From: Prinsepia uniflora
Taxonomy: Eukaryota; Streptophyta; Magnoliopsida; Rosales; Rosaceae
DNA length: 64,000 nt
Assembly: GCA_032719365.1 (NCBI GenBank)
Contig: CM064871.1
Span: 26,137,566 to 26,201,565 of the forward strand
Direction: 5' to 3'
The stretch's first letter is position 1. The number at the start of each line of letters is the position of its first letter. Both the position numbers and the translations under genes were made by a program. Shown here piece after piece: positions 23,567 to 34,233 of this stretch. The notes beneath the pieces are model-generated. The model searched no databases. It saw only the letters and a list, made by a program, of their open reading frames with translations, and was not told where the DNA came from.

Positions 23567-24271
23567 TTAGGTACTGAGTTGGTGATGTCCTGATTTCACT
23601 CCTGTGTTAGGCTTCTGGTTCCAGCTCCTACTTTTAAAATTCTTCTTAAACTTCTCATGTGAACCTCCATGTTGTAACTTAGGATTTATAGACCAGCTAG
23701 CAAATTGTTTGTCTACATTTCCTTCACTATGCATCTCAATTCTTTGATCAAAGTCCTTAATAGAAGTAATGACACTCTCTACATTGATTGTGTCCAAATC
23801 CCTGGTTTCTTCTATAATTGATACAATAGGATCATAAGGCTTTGTCAAACTTATTAAGATTTTCTGTGCTAATCTCTTTTCTGTTATGTTTTCACCATAA
23901 GTTCTCATCTGATTTACAATCCCATACAGTTTTGAGATATAAACAGATAAGTTTTCATCATCCCTCATCCTTGCATATTCGAAATCACGTCTTAGGGACT
24001 GAAGTTTGACAGATCTTACCTTAGCATCTCCTCTATATTCTTGTTGCAACACATTCCAGGCTGCCTGAGCAGTCTCTTCATTCTGAATCCTTGGAAATAT
24101 GTCATCTGCAACTGCATTTTGTAGCATGCTTAGAGTCTTAGCATCATTCACAACATCCACCCGATTTAGTGGAAGTGTAGGACCTTCTTCTCCTTCTCCA
24201 GGTGTCACAGCTCCTGGAATTCCTTCTTCTATATACTTCCATAGATCATAACCTTTGAGCACAATTTTCAT
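23567..24271 (-). pseudogene. Copia Gag, frame-broken before the zinc knuckle
   Basis: 234 codons of copia-type Gag (LWKYIEEG near the start, then EEYRGDAKVRSVKLQSLRRDFEYARM and LSVYISKLYGIVNQMRTYG, the UBN2-like gag domain). The frame stops at 23567, while the knuckle and pol continue in another frame, so one indel separates them. In intact copia elements Gag and Pol are one frame. The capsid-like part is otherwise uninterrupted. Confidence 0.85.
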
Positions 24272-24431
24272 CTTAATGCTTCAGGCATCGTAATTAGATC
24301 ATGTGAAGATAAGAGTTCTTAACTCTCCTCCTCCACTGTGTGTTTCAGCCATTTCTTACTTTCTTTCTTTTAAGCACTCACCTCACTTGCTTTCTTTTCA
24401 CAGCCAACATCCTAGATGCAGATCTATGCCT

Positions 24432-24443
24432 GCTCTGATACCA
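24432..24443 (-). promoter_or_regulatory. Primer-binding site of the copia element
   Basis: GCTCTGATACCA on the plus strand is the complement of TGGTATCAGAGC, adjoining the 5' LTR with no spacer. It matches initiator-Met tRNA. Confidence 0.92.
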
Positions 24444-25065
24444 TATTGAACATTGATGGGAAGATGACCTGCGATTGGTTGCTTTGCAGCAGCTTGCATC
24501 AGGTAAGCATTCTTTAACTCTTACCTCCTGGCTGGTGTTACTTGTGAATCAGGATTAGCCCGTGATTTCTTGATTTCTTGATTTGCTTTGAACACACACA
24601 CACAGAAGAAGAAAAATGGATAGTGATTTAGGCTCACAGCACCACAAAATCAATAGAACAGTGACCTGCACACCAGGTGTTTGTGAAAATGCCTTCTCTG
24701 TTTGTTAGAGAATTCAGAAACCTTTCTCTGAATTCACTTCACTCTTTTTTCATTAAATCATTTTGTGGAGTGTGTACATTGATATACCCTCACTCACACA
24801 TCACACATGGCCAGGATTGACAATCTATCTGTTAATCCCTGGCAGCCACCTGTTAAAGACAGAGAATAATCTTATGTGTAAAGCAACTCACACACATGCT
24901 CTCACATTCTCTCAATTCTGTTACTGCCTCTACAGCTCATCATTCATCACACTTTACATCTCATCACACACACTTTCTCACTCACTTATCAACTAGACGT
25001 AGGTATTTAAAAAAACTAGTCGTAGAATGTTAATGTTAAACTGCAGTGCAGCTTAAACATCAACA
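24444..25065 (-). repeat. 5' LTR of the copia element
   Basis: It carries the element promoter region by position. It is nearly identical to the other LTR; visible differences are a shorter CA run near 24597 and scattered single-base changes. Confidence 0.93.
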
Positions 25066-25070
25066 ATAAA

Positions 25071-25255
25071 GAGCTCTACTTAGATTTATACTGATGTATA
25101 TATGAATTAATAAACAACTTCTACTTCAAGAAATGCACGACACGTATGTCCGGTGAAGCTGCTTTGCCGAGCAAAATCCGAAGCCCGTCGGGCAAAGGTA
25201 AGGTGATTAACTTGGATTGCAAGTCTTGTCGGGAAAGCTCTTTACACTGTAGAAA
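25071..25255. other. Flank of the copia element with CACTA-like debris
   Basis: First the continuation of the hairpinin gene's downstream DNA, then short GCCGAGCAAAAT and CCCGTCGGGCAAAG motifs typical of CACTA subterminal regions. No gene was seen. Confidence 0.4.
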
Positions 25256-25990
25256 AAAGGTTTTAGGCAACGAAGAAAATTCGTTGCCTATTCTCTATTT
25301 TTATCGTCGTATTACTCGGTGATCCCTATTGAGGGGTGTTTAGGCAACATAGTCACCTATTGGGGGTCTTTCGGCAACTGAGTCACCTATTAGGGGTCTT
25401 TAAGCAATGAATTTTCTCTGATGCCTAAAATGGTTTTTCGAAATGGTATTTTTATAAATATTGTTGCTTAAAGTGCTTTTCCGCAATAGTTTTTTAAAAC
25501 AACCGTTGTCGATTGCTGTTGTTCGCAATGATTTTCAGTTAATACTGACAGGTTTTTAAAAATATTGTTACCTAGCTAAAGTAGTTATTTGCAATTTTAT
25601 TTATAATATACTGAGACCTAAAGCTTCTTTATGCAACAATATGCAGTTATTTGAAACAATATCTATAATATACTGATACCTAAAGCTTCTTTACGCAACA
25701 ATATGCATGAAAACCGATGCCTAAAGTGGTTTTTCGCAACAACATTTTATAAATATTGTTTCCCAAAGTGGTTTTTCGCAACAAAGTTTTAAACAACCGT
25801 TGCCTATAACTAATTTTTTACAACGGTTTTTATGTAATACTAATGAGTTTTAAAAATGTCGTTGCCTAAAGTGAATTTTCGTAATGGTTTCTATATTATT
25901 GATGCCTAGAGTTGCTTTACGCAATCGTATATAGGAATATCGATGCCTAAACGTGCTTTATGCAACGATATATAACAACAATATATTTAA
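25252..25990. repeat. Diverged subterminal-type repeats of a CACTA-like element
   Basis: It begins CACTGTAGAAAAAAGG (25247-25262) and holds many degenerate copies of a motif like TGCCTAAAGTGGTTTTTCGC, spaced 40-120 bp. Such arrays are the subterminal repeats that bind CACTA transposase. No second terminus or transposase was found here. Confidence 0.5.
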
Positions 25991-26219
25991 CCCCACTTTC
26001 TAATATTTCCCTGTTTTAACAGTAGTATATAACAAATATCAAAATTATACTCCAATAATCCATAAGATAACAGTATTACCTAAAAACTGTCTAAAAGTAA
26101 ACTTTCATTGATAATGAAAAAATTACAATTGTTAAGATGAATAATATATTCCATAAAATCTGGAAATATACAACGTAGCTGATATATATATAGCCTATAT
26201 ATATATATATATTCCATTG
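25991..26219. other. Unassigned AT-rich stretch
   Basis: It contains TATA runs near 26180-26210. No feature was recognised. Confidence 0.4.
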
Positions 26220-26560
26220 AAACCTCGTTCAAACAATTCAAACCCAGATTTTTCTTCTTCGGGTTCTTCCTCCCTTTCTTGGGTCTGAACCCTCTCCTCC
26301 CTTTCTTCTCTTCTGTTTTGTTTTCTCTCGTCTTCCCTCTCTCATCTGGTTTCCCTCTTTCTCTTTCTCTCCTACTTCTCTCCCTCTTCCGTTTCTTTCT
26401 TTTCCTTTTTCTTCTTCTCGACCGAGAAAAACAAAAAACACACCCACACTTCAAACAATATCAAGTACACACACAAAGGAGATTAGGTGGTGCACATCTC
26501 CCTAAGGGATAGAGGGACACTTGTCACCTCCACAAACAACCCATAAAAAAATCTCATAAA
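26220..26560 (-). repeat. LTR fragment (pyrimidine-rich leader region)
   Basis: A strongly pyrimidine-rich tract, then CCGAGAAAAAC and a GGGACACTTGTCACC block. It matches the arrangement at 17420-17620 in LTR B1, so it is a piece of a minus-strand gypsy LTR. Open frames here are low-complexity Arg/Lys/Glu or Leu/Ser runs. Confidence 0.5.
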
Positions 26561-26953
26561 CATCTACTCTAGATTCATTTACAATCTTTTTGGAAACCAA
26601 ATTCAAATCATTTCATCATAAATTCATTCCTTTAAAACCAAATCATTGTTTTAAAATCCGGATCTAAACACATAACCATTTTCATAAAATTTCGTATAAC
26701 GACTATTTAAATTTAATTTAGATTCCCAAAAGTCATCAATAATCATAAAAGAATCTTCACTTATATTCCAAGTTAGGCCCAAAACTCCATATTGAACTTT
26801 TAGCCCAGACACTATTTATGAAAGCATTTTCATGAAATGAGAATGCCAAATAATTCCATAAAATCCCCGAAAATTATTTAAAAATCAGGTAAGAAAAGAC
26901 TTAAAACATATCATGTACGGGGCTCGGTCTAAAAGGCAACATTTCAAAATCTA
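26561..26953. other. Degenerate interior of a minus-strand LTR element
   Basis: It lies on the interior side of the primer-binding site at 26954-26965. No coding motif was seen; AGGCCCAAAACTCC-type words resemble LTR debris. Confidence 0.35.
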
Positions 26954-27038
26954 GCTTTGATACCACGTTTTTCAAACCAAATTTTAGTCCGAACATATAA
27001 CAAATCTTATTTTTTACCCACAAATTAGACAACTGCAC

Positions 27039-29858
27039 TGACAGGACCCGCCCCGATCCTCTCTGAGACCACATGGGGACGTGCCCTACTCCCGTCTGAC
27101 ACCCAAAATAATGTTCCAATTTTAACCTTAAACGTTCAAATGCATAAAAACTAAATTAAAGTTTTACATCAAGTTCGAAATAAACAGATGTCAGACAAGG
27201 GATGAAATCCAAATCACAAGTTGCGAGCACGACTCTAACATAAACCTGCGGGTAAAATCACCCAACAGGGATTTAGGGACGCAGAAGTAGATCTATGCCT
27301 CAGCCTCAGGTTCCTCCTCTACCTCATTAGCACGACCTGGAGGGGTTACCAAAACATCAAGGGTGAGTGGACCGAAACTCAAGTTTATAAAATCGTTTAG
27401 TAAGTAAAACATATAATTTACCCCTCCGTTTTCCCAAACATGCATGCATCAGAATTTAAAAACCATAATTCATATAATATGTATCATAAGGCATATAATA
27501 AAACCATAAACATAATTTTAGCCACTGCGCTATACACTCTGATCTTGACATCCCCGATGTCTGACGTCCCTGACGTCCAATAAGGTCACAATCTCAAGGC
27601 TACGCGTGCCACTCGGGTCTCAATTCCGACTTCAATCCCTGAACCCCCTTCGGGTACAGCATCCCCGATGCTTAGCGTCATAGACGCTGGACGTTCTAGA
27701 CGTCCGTGACCACTCCGGGGTACCTCATCCGGAGGAGATAGTATCACATGAATGGATCTATACAGTGCAGTACCAAATACATTTTATTGATATCCACATG
27801 CAAAGCATATATATATACATAGATAAAATCCAAACCAATCTTTAAGTTTCATCAGACGGGTCTCATGCCCAAATACCGTGAAACGTGCCATAACCATAAT
27901 TTCCATATCATCAAAACCGTTATTTGTTTTTAGCATGTGAATATATATAAGTAAACCAGAAGACATTTATGCACGCAAGGGTTTAAGGAAAATGGCCCAC
28001 TCACAGTACAATCCTGCTGAAAACCGAACGTATACCCTCGTTCTGGTACAATTGTACAATCCTTGTCATGTCCAAAGTATACGTAAAGGTCAATACAAAC
28101 CCCTAACATTTAACCATGAAACCCTAGACCGAAATCGGCCTGGAAAAGCAGCCCGAATGTGCTTCCCGAGGCAATAAACCTCATTTTGACCAACTTAATG
28201 ATCTCCGATCGACCCGAAACCACCGCCATTGGATCCGGATCGTCGAAACCTAAAGAATGGTGGTGGTCCCACCAAAAACACTGTTCGCACGCGCCCCCAC
28301 GCGCCGGTCAATGTAGGAACAGTCCCTGCTGACGTCACCTGCTGATGTCAGCATGACGTCACTGCTGACGTCAGCATGACGTCATGCTGACATCATCTGA
28401 CAGTTGTCAGGTCTGACATGTCAGACTCTGACATGTGCCACGTGTCAACACTCGATTGGTCCACCTCACTGATCTGTCAGGCCACGTGTCAGATCTGACA
28501 TGTGCCACGTGTCAGCACGACACTAGTCCACGTCACTGACATGTTAGTGACACGTGGCAGTCCCTGATTGGGCCATGTCATTGACATGTCAGTGCTGACT
28601 GTGCACTGACATGTGACACGTGTCGACACAAGAGTGGTCCACGTCACTGACAGGTCTGACAGGGTGCCACGTCATCACCCCTGTCCTCAGACGGGTCGAC
28701 CCGTTTCTCTGCAACTGGGTCGATCAGACCCGCGATCATGACCCGGTCACCAATCCCTCAATTCTCAACCATTTTTTGTTCAGGTTTGTTCCTAATTACT
28801 CGTCTCAATTCCAGAAAGGGTTCTAGCTAATTAAAATCATCAAACAAGCACTGGATCAGAGACTTACCTCGATTAACAGAACCCGGTTTTTCCCGTCGCC
28901 ATTTAGCCTCCGTTCAAGCCTTCTCAGCTCACGAAAACAAGCTCTTGAGGTTCCTATTAGTCCCTAGAATCGATTAGGGTTAATAGAAATCAAAGACACA
29001 CGTTGGAAGTCAAGTTTCAAATTCTGAGTTTTTCAAACTGTTTCGGGTTTTGAGGACTGCCTGTCTCGCCGCCGTCCGCCGCCGTGATCACTGCTGTCTG
29101 CCGCCTCACCAGTCCAATCCAGCCACTCACAACGCAGGAACCAGGTGCTATGCAGGTGTGATGGTTGAAATGGGCAGAATGTGGTGTCGGGTAGGAAAAT
29201 ATATAGAAATGGAGGGAATCTGTTCACACAAAATGGATGGTCCAGATTTGATCTCAGGGATGAGATCAATGGTTGGGATGAAATCTGGATGTTTCAGATC
29301 AATGGCTGGAATTAAAAGTTGGTTTTAATGGTATTTAAACCCATAGTGGATCTGATCTAATCTAGCCAATGGGTGAGTGACACTTGTCACTCATCCAGGT
29401 GTCCTCCAATCAGAATATCAGAATAAAATATTCGACACGATAACCGAGACGCGAACCTCCCGATTTCACGTTTCTGACCATAACTTCCTTGTACGAAGTC
29501 CGATTTTGGCGTGCCGCCTGTCTACGGACTCAGGACATCGAGACCTACCTAACGGTCCTTGAGTCATGTGAAAATTAGTTGCCAAACGAAAAGTCAACAT
29601 TTTTGCCCCTAAAGTCCAAATTACGGTAATGCCTATGAACTTCCGATAGTCATAACTTTTTCCCTGATCGTCCGAATTGGACGTGCCCCCTGTCTATGAA
29701 CTCATGATGTCCCGAACTACGTCACTGGCACTGGTCAAAGTCCATTTAACCCACCAATCAACAAGTTAATAATTTGGCCATACCATTAACAAGGGTAAAA
29801 ACGTCAATTCATATATTAAATTACAATATTAAAATCCTCGAATTTCCGGGGTGTTACA
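27039..29858 (-). mobile_element. Solo LTR C
   Basis: It starts TGACAGGACCCG and ends GGGGTGTTACA on the plus strand, 2820 bp, with a perfect 5-bp target-site duplication TGCAC (27034-27038 and 29859-29863). The inverted-repeat arms GTCTGACA (27094-27101) and TGTCAGAC (27189-27196) are present, 55 bp from the LTR end. It holds GACGTC-rich minisatellites at 27540-27720 and a bZIP-type motif array at 28330-28622. The open frames at 28620 and 29050 are inside the LTR and match no protein. Confidence 0.9.
28330..28622. promoter_or_regulatory. Array of TGACGTCA and CACGTG motifs in LTR C
   Basis: Four perfect TGACGTCA palindromes (28330, 28354, 28366, 28377) fall within 55 bp. Five perfect CACGTG G-boxes follow (28439, 28483, 28506, 28551, 28617), among many TGACATGTCA-like words. 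Both are core sites of plant bZIP factors; G-boxes also bind bHLH factors. Site density is seen; regulatory function is inferred. Confidence 0.55.
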
Positions 29859-30163
29859 TGCACCGCTTTAAAAAAATCGATCTTCTAGTTTATAAAGCCA
29901 TTTAGAACAACATAGTTCATGTTTTTGAAATATGCGTAAATATCCATTAAGCAACAACATGAGTAGTCCTCTTAACTATCATGCATAAACCATCATAACA
30001 TTCACACACGATCAACTTATTCTTGATGCCAATTATCAATTTTCATATCATTCACACATAACAATTCATATGACAAGATACAAGTATCGAGAAATCACAT
30101 ATATATACATATAACACATTAATTTCATAACCAAATCCATTTCTTGAAATTCGGGGTGTTACA

Positions 30164-30375
30164 TTCTGTCATGCAAGCTTCATCGGCCTAGCTCTTTACT
30201 CGACGAAGTAAGACGTTCGCCGAGCAAGCCACTAACGAATCACCTGGCTGAGCAAGGTCTTCAATGCACAACTATGCATTTGATTTCCTGGACGAACGTA
30301 AGATTATCGTCGGTCCCGTCGGGCAAAGTTAAAATTCTGTTTATTTTATCTTGCAAACTTTTAACTTTTTTCCCT
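30164..30375. other. CACTA-like debris
   Basis: It contains TTCGCCGAGCAAGCC and CCCGTCGGGCAAAG words, like those at 25190. No gene was seen. Confidence 0.4.
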
Positions 30376-31423
30376 CACTACAAGAAAAATGACTTGCTTG
30401 TCCAAGCTTTGCCCGATGGATACTATTTCGCTATTGAAAATCACTTTACTTGGCGAAACAAATAAGCCTCACTGGGTAAACTCCGTGTAGGAAGTCGTCA
30501 GCGTTAGTGCGCAAAAATGGACATCTTTACCCAGCGAGCCATCACCATCCGTCAAGAAAACTTGCTTTCACAACGAATTTAGCTTTGTTGGGAAACATGT
30601 CGTGTTGACTTAAATTTATGCGTGAGCAAATAATTTGGAACGAACAAAAATTTTGGTGATTGAATTTTGCCCGACATATCATTAAAGTATGCCCAGGGAA
30701 CCTTTCGCTGGGCAAAAGTTCGCACACATTAAATGCCAACTTGCAGTGGTTTTCTTCTTCTTCTTCCTTTTAACTCAACTTCACACCTCTTATTATTCTC
30801 TCTTACTCACACTCACCAGCCATAACATCATTTCATAATCACTATCAATCTAAATTCTTTGTCTTTGAAGCACCCATATCAATTTTAAAGGTTTGATGAT
30901 TTTAATTTTTTTTGAGATTTTGATTTTTTATTAGAACCTAATCAATTTTTTTTTTGTTTTACGAAATTTGTGGTTGATTTGAAGGAAAACTTATAAAAAG
31001 GTATATGTGTTCGCCTCTCATTTTAACATTTTAAAGAATTTTGGATATAATTATGCTAGAAAATTGTGATTTATTGTGGAAAAAAGTAGAAACTGTTAAG
31101 AATTTGTGGAAAATATGTAGAAAATTGTTTAGAATTTTGGATAGAATTATGCTAGGAAATTATGATTTATCCATTAATGCGAAATTAATTGGGTTGATTA
31201 ACTTTGTATAATGAATTCAATGGAAAACCTTAGGCCCGTTTGAGAGTTAGTGAATTGGATTGATTGACTGACTCTTGAATTGTCCATTTATTCAGACAGT
31301 TTGGGGGGTGTACAACTATGTGTTGTGTAGTTTCATAACTATGAGGTTTGGTTTCAATTTTGGGAAATTCAGTTTATATCCTCTCAATGCTCTTCGAATG
31401 CATACAAGATATTCGTTTAACAC
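30376..31423 (+). mobile_element. CACTA-1: 5' end of a CACTA transposon
   Basis: It starts with the terminal repeat CACTACAAGAAAA, followed by subterminal words (GCCCGATGG, CTTGGCGAAAC, TTGCCCGAC). The stretch 30760-31420 aligns with 31580-32230 of CACTA-2 (shared TTTGTGGTTGATTTGAAGGA and neighbouring blocks). It breaks off at 31423 where CACTA-2 begins, so CACTA-2 appears to have jumped into it. Its continuation should lie beyond the window. Confidence 0.6.
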
Positions 31424-32477
31424 TACAAGAAAACCTCCCTTGCCCGTCCTTCCCAGCGAAGTGAAATTCGTCTGTAAGTTAACCTTTGCCCAGTGAATGT
31501 GGGAAGACTTGTCGGGAAAACCTAGCGCGGGCAAAGTTCACTTAACGGCGAATTACGTTCGCCGGGAAAACCTTTTTTGTTGACTCGCTACATTTCTTCC
31601 TCTTCTTCCTCATAACTTTCTCATTACTTTCACTCTCACCTTCCCATACATACTTTCATCATTATTTTATCATCCCTCAATCATCACTTCGTCATTATGT
31701 CATCATTACTTAATCTAAGGTTTAATAATTTTAATTTCTTCTTATTTTAGTTTTTCAATTTTTATTTGTTATTATAAGCTAATTTTTTATTTGTTTTAGG
31801 TAATTTGTGGTTGATTTGAAGGATTACTTACAAAAAGTATGGGTGTTTGCCTCTCATTTTAATTTTGCTAAGAAATTTGGATGCGATTATGGGAGAAAAT
31901 TGTGATTTATTTTGAAAAATTAGTAGAAAATGTTTAGAAATTTGGATATAATTTTGCAAGGGAAAAAATTGTTATTTATCCGTTAATGCGAAGTTAATCA
32001 AGTTGATTAAATTTGCATAACTAAATTTGATGGAAACCTTAGACCTATTTGAGAGTTAATGAATCAGATTGATTGACTGACTCTTGAATTGTCCATTTAT
32101 TGGGATAGTTTGGAGTGCACAACTATGTGCTATGTAGTTTGTTGTCTATGTGGTTAGGTTTTGATAATGGAAAATTCGATTTATATCCCCCTCAATTTTC
32201 TCCAAATGCATACTAGATATTCACGTAAAATATCTAAGTCATGCATTTGAAGAACTGTAGGGTGATGCTACTGAAGTTTCCCTCGGTCGAAACTTCACCT
32301 CATAGGTCACAAACTATACAACACAGAATCTTCACTCTCGAATGGGATAGGGCTAAGTCACCGGAGGCATAAGGAGATAAACAGGTTATAAGCGGGTTTT
32401 GATATTAATTTATTCTAAATATGGGACAATATTTAATTGTTTACTTACATTTATTCTATTTTGTGGAAGCATGCACA

Positions 32478-33918
32478 ATGGATAAAGGCTGGATGCAAAT
32501 ATTGGATAGATCATCTGACCAATATTTGGATAGGATCGATGGTTTCATTGCCTTTGCACGTAGTCAGTGTAGTGATCGAAGGCACATCTTAATTTTTTTT
32601 GGATGTCGTTGAGTGATGTCCATTTGCATCTGGCATGAAATTGAATCACACATAACTACACTAATTAGATCTATCACAGTGAATGTAATTTTACTGCATT
32701 GACATGATAGTGATTCAGATAATCGGTGTGATAATAATCAATTTGTTGAGATATTAACCGATATTTTTCCTCCTGCATCTGGTGATATTGACGATGATGC
32801 CCCTATGTCTCAACCAGAAGAGTCAGATCTCCATTGCCAGTGGATGTTAAGAAAAGCTCAATGCAAATTATACCCTAGTTGTAAATCCTTTTCGGTTCTA
32901 GGGAAATTGTGAAATGATGCACATGAAAGTTGAGCATAATCAAACAAAAAAGTATTTTGATTACATGATGGACATTATCATCTGAATGCTCCTTGAAGAG
33001 GACAGTCACGTAAAAGATCAGTATTGTTTTACTGTAAATTCGAGTAACTCGAAAAATGTCCTGCGTGCAATGATCCTAGGTTTTGAAAAAATAAGATTCT
33101 GAATAAGGTGTTGCGCTCTTTTCCACTGAAACCAAAGGTACAAATATTTTCATGTCGTCCAACACAACAAGTGATATGGGGTGGCACAAGGACGAACACA
33201 TTGATGACGATTCACTAAGGCATCCTACCGATGGAGATGCTTAGAAGGAATTTGATAAGATGTATCCTGATTTTACCTTGGAGCCAAGAAATCTTAGATT
33301 AGGACTTGCCACTGATGATTTTAATCCTTTTTGAATTTTTGCAAAACCCTATAGCACTTGGCTCGTAGTTGTAGTTCCATATAACTTGCCTCCTTGGAGA
33401 TGCATGAAGAAAGAATTCACATTCCATAGTACTTTGATGATGGGGTCCAAATTGCCAAGTAATTCCATCGTCACTTATTTGTGGCCATTGATTAATAAGC
33501 TTGTTGAAGTGTGAGAAAATAGTGTTTGAACCTACGACAAGTGTAGTGGAGGGATGTTCACTCTACGAGCTGCCGTAATGTGGACAATTAATGATTTTCC
33601 TGCTTACAATATACTGGCAGGACGGAGCACCAAGGGATATTTGATTTCTTACTTGTCCGACTTGTGGACCAGACAGAACATTCTTTTGGAATACATCAAA
33701 TGGATGTTATGTGGGCGCGTGAAGATTTTTACCCTGTGATCATTGATGGTGTATGCAATTTGACTCATTTGATGATAAAAAAGAGCTACGGGCACGACCA
33801 AGGGAGAGGTCTGGTGATAAGATATTGGACATCTTAAACCGCATTCCTACGTTCATCGCAAAAGGCCCAAAACCTGTTGAACAGGAAAATTGGACGAAAA
33901 AGAGTATATTCTTTTGGT
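32478..33918 (+). pseudogene. TNP2-type CACTA transposase, N-terminal and central part, broken
   Basis: The ATG at 32478 opens a transposase-associated domain (MDKGWM ..., then FIAFARSQ). After several frame changes and stops, TNP2 motifs follow: LYPSCKSFS near 32875, DMRWHKDEHIDDDSLRHP near 33170, FDKMYPDFTLEPRNLRLGLATDDFNPF near 33250, VVPYNLPPWRCMKKEF near 33370, and FTLRAAVMWTINDFPAYN near 33560. These are the order and wording of plant Transposase_tnp2 (PF02992). It ends at KKSIFFWL, where the TRIM is inserted. Many stops and frameshifts make it non-functional. Confidence 0.85.
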
Positions 33919-33923
33919 TACCG

Positions 33924-34205
33924 TGATAGGACCTATCCCATCTAACACAATATTGTCCACTATGGGCCTCGCCCTCACAATTTGTTCTCAGGATCTCATG
34001 TGCAACTTTCTAGTGGGCCACCCATCATGGGATTGCACCATCCTCAACTCGCTTAACTTTGGACTTCCAACCAAACTCAAAGCCAGTGAGCTCCCAAAAG
34101 GCCTAGTGCTAGATAGGTGTGTGCGTACACATATAAGGCACATCACCATTCCCCCTGCAGGAATTTGAGATCGTTCACGGTTCCCTCCAAGACACGGGTC
34201 TTACA
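33924..34205 (-). repeat. TRIM left (3') LTR, Cassandra-like, with 5S rRNA-derived segment
   Basis: 282-bp repeat, paired with 45392-45672. On the minus strand it contains AGTTAAGCG (34050-34058) and GATGGGTGGCC (34016-34026) followed by a CTAGAAAGTTGCA block. These correspond in order and spacing to the 3' half of plant 5S rRNA, as in Cassandra TRIM LTRs. It ends GGGTCTTACA, beside a polypyrimidine stretch at 34209-34230 (the polypurine tract of the minus-strand element). Confidence 0.78.
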
Positions 34206-34233
34206 ATCCACCACCCCCTCCCCCCCCTTTAGG

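Larger units (their letters stand above)
19689..25065 (-). mobile_element. Ty1/copia retrotransposon, nearly intact
   Basis: LTRs of 626 bp (19689-20314) and 622 bp (24444-25065) flank 4.1 kb. A perfect 5-bp target-site duplication ATAAA flanks it (19684-19688 and 25066-25070). Terminal bases in element orientation are TGTTGA...TCAATA. Gene order on the minus strand is gag, protease, integrase, RT, RNase H, the copia order. By eye the LTRs differ at only a small number of sites, so insertion was recent on the scale of this window. The gag frame is shifted relative to pol. Confidence 0.95.
26954..30163 (-). mobile_element. 5' LTR D with primer-binding site, split by solo LTR C
   Basis: GCTTTGATACCA at 26954-26965 is a one-mismatch initiator-Met primer-binding site on the minus strand. 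The LTR runs from about 26966 and ends at GGGGTGTTACA (30163), with LTR C inserted at 27039-29858. Without C it is about 375 bp. The terminal base at the primer-site end does not show a clean CA, so that boundary is approximate. Confidence 0.5.

Noticed and set aside
26080..26512. Arg/Lys/Glu-rich open frames
   Set aside because: Translations of a pyrimidine-rich LTR leader fragment.
30376..30748. A short CACTA MITE from CACTACAAG to TTGCAGTG
   Set aside because: The ends are only partly inverted repeats and the 3-bp flanks (CCT, GTT) do not match; a larger CACTA-1 fits better.
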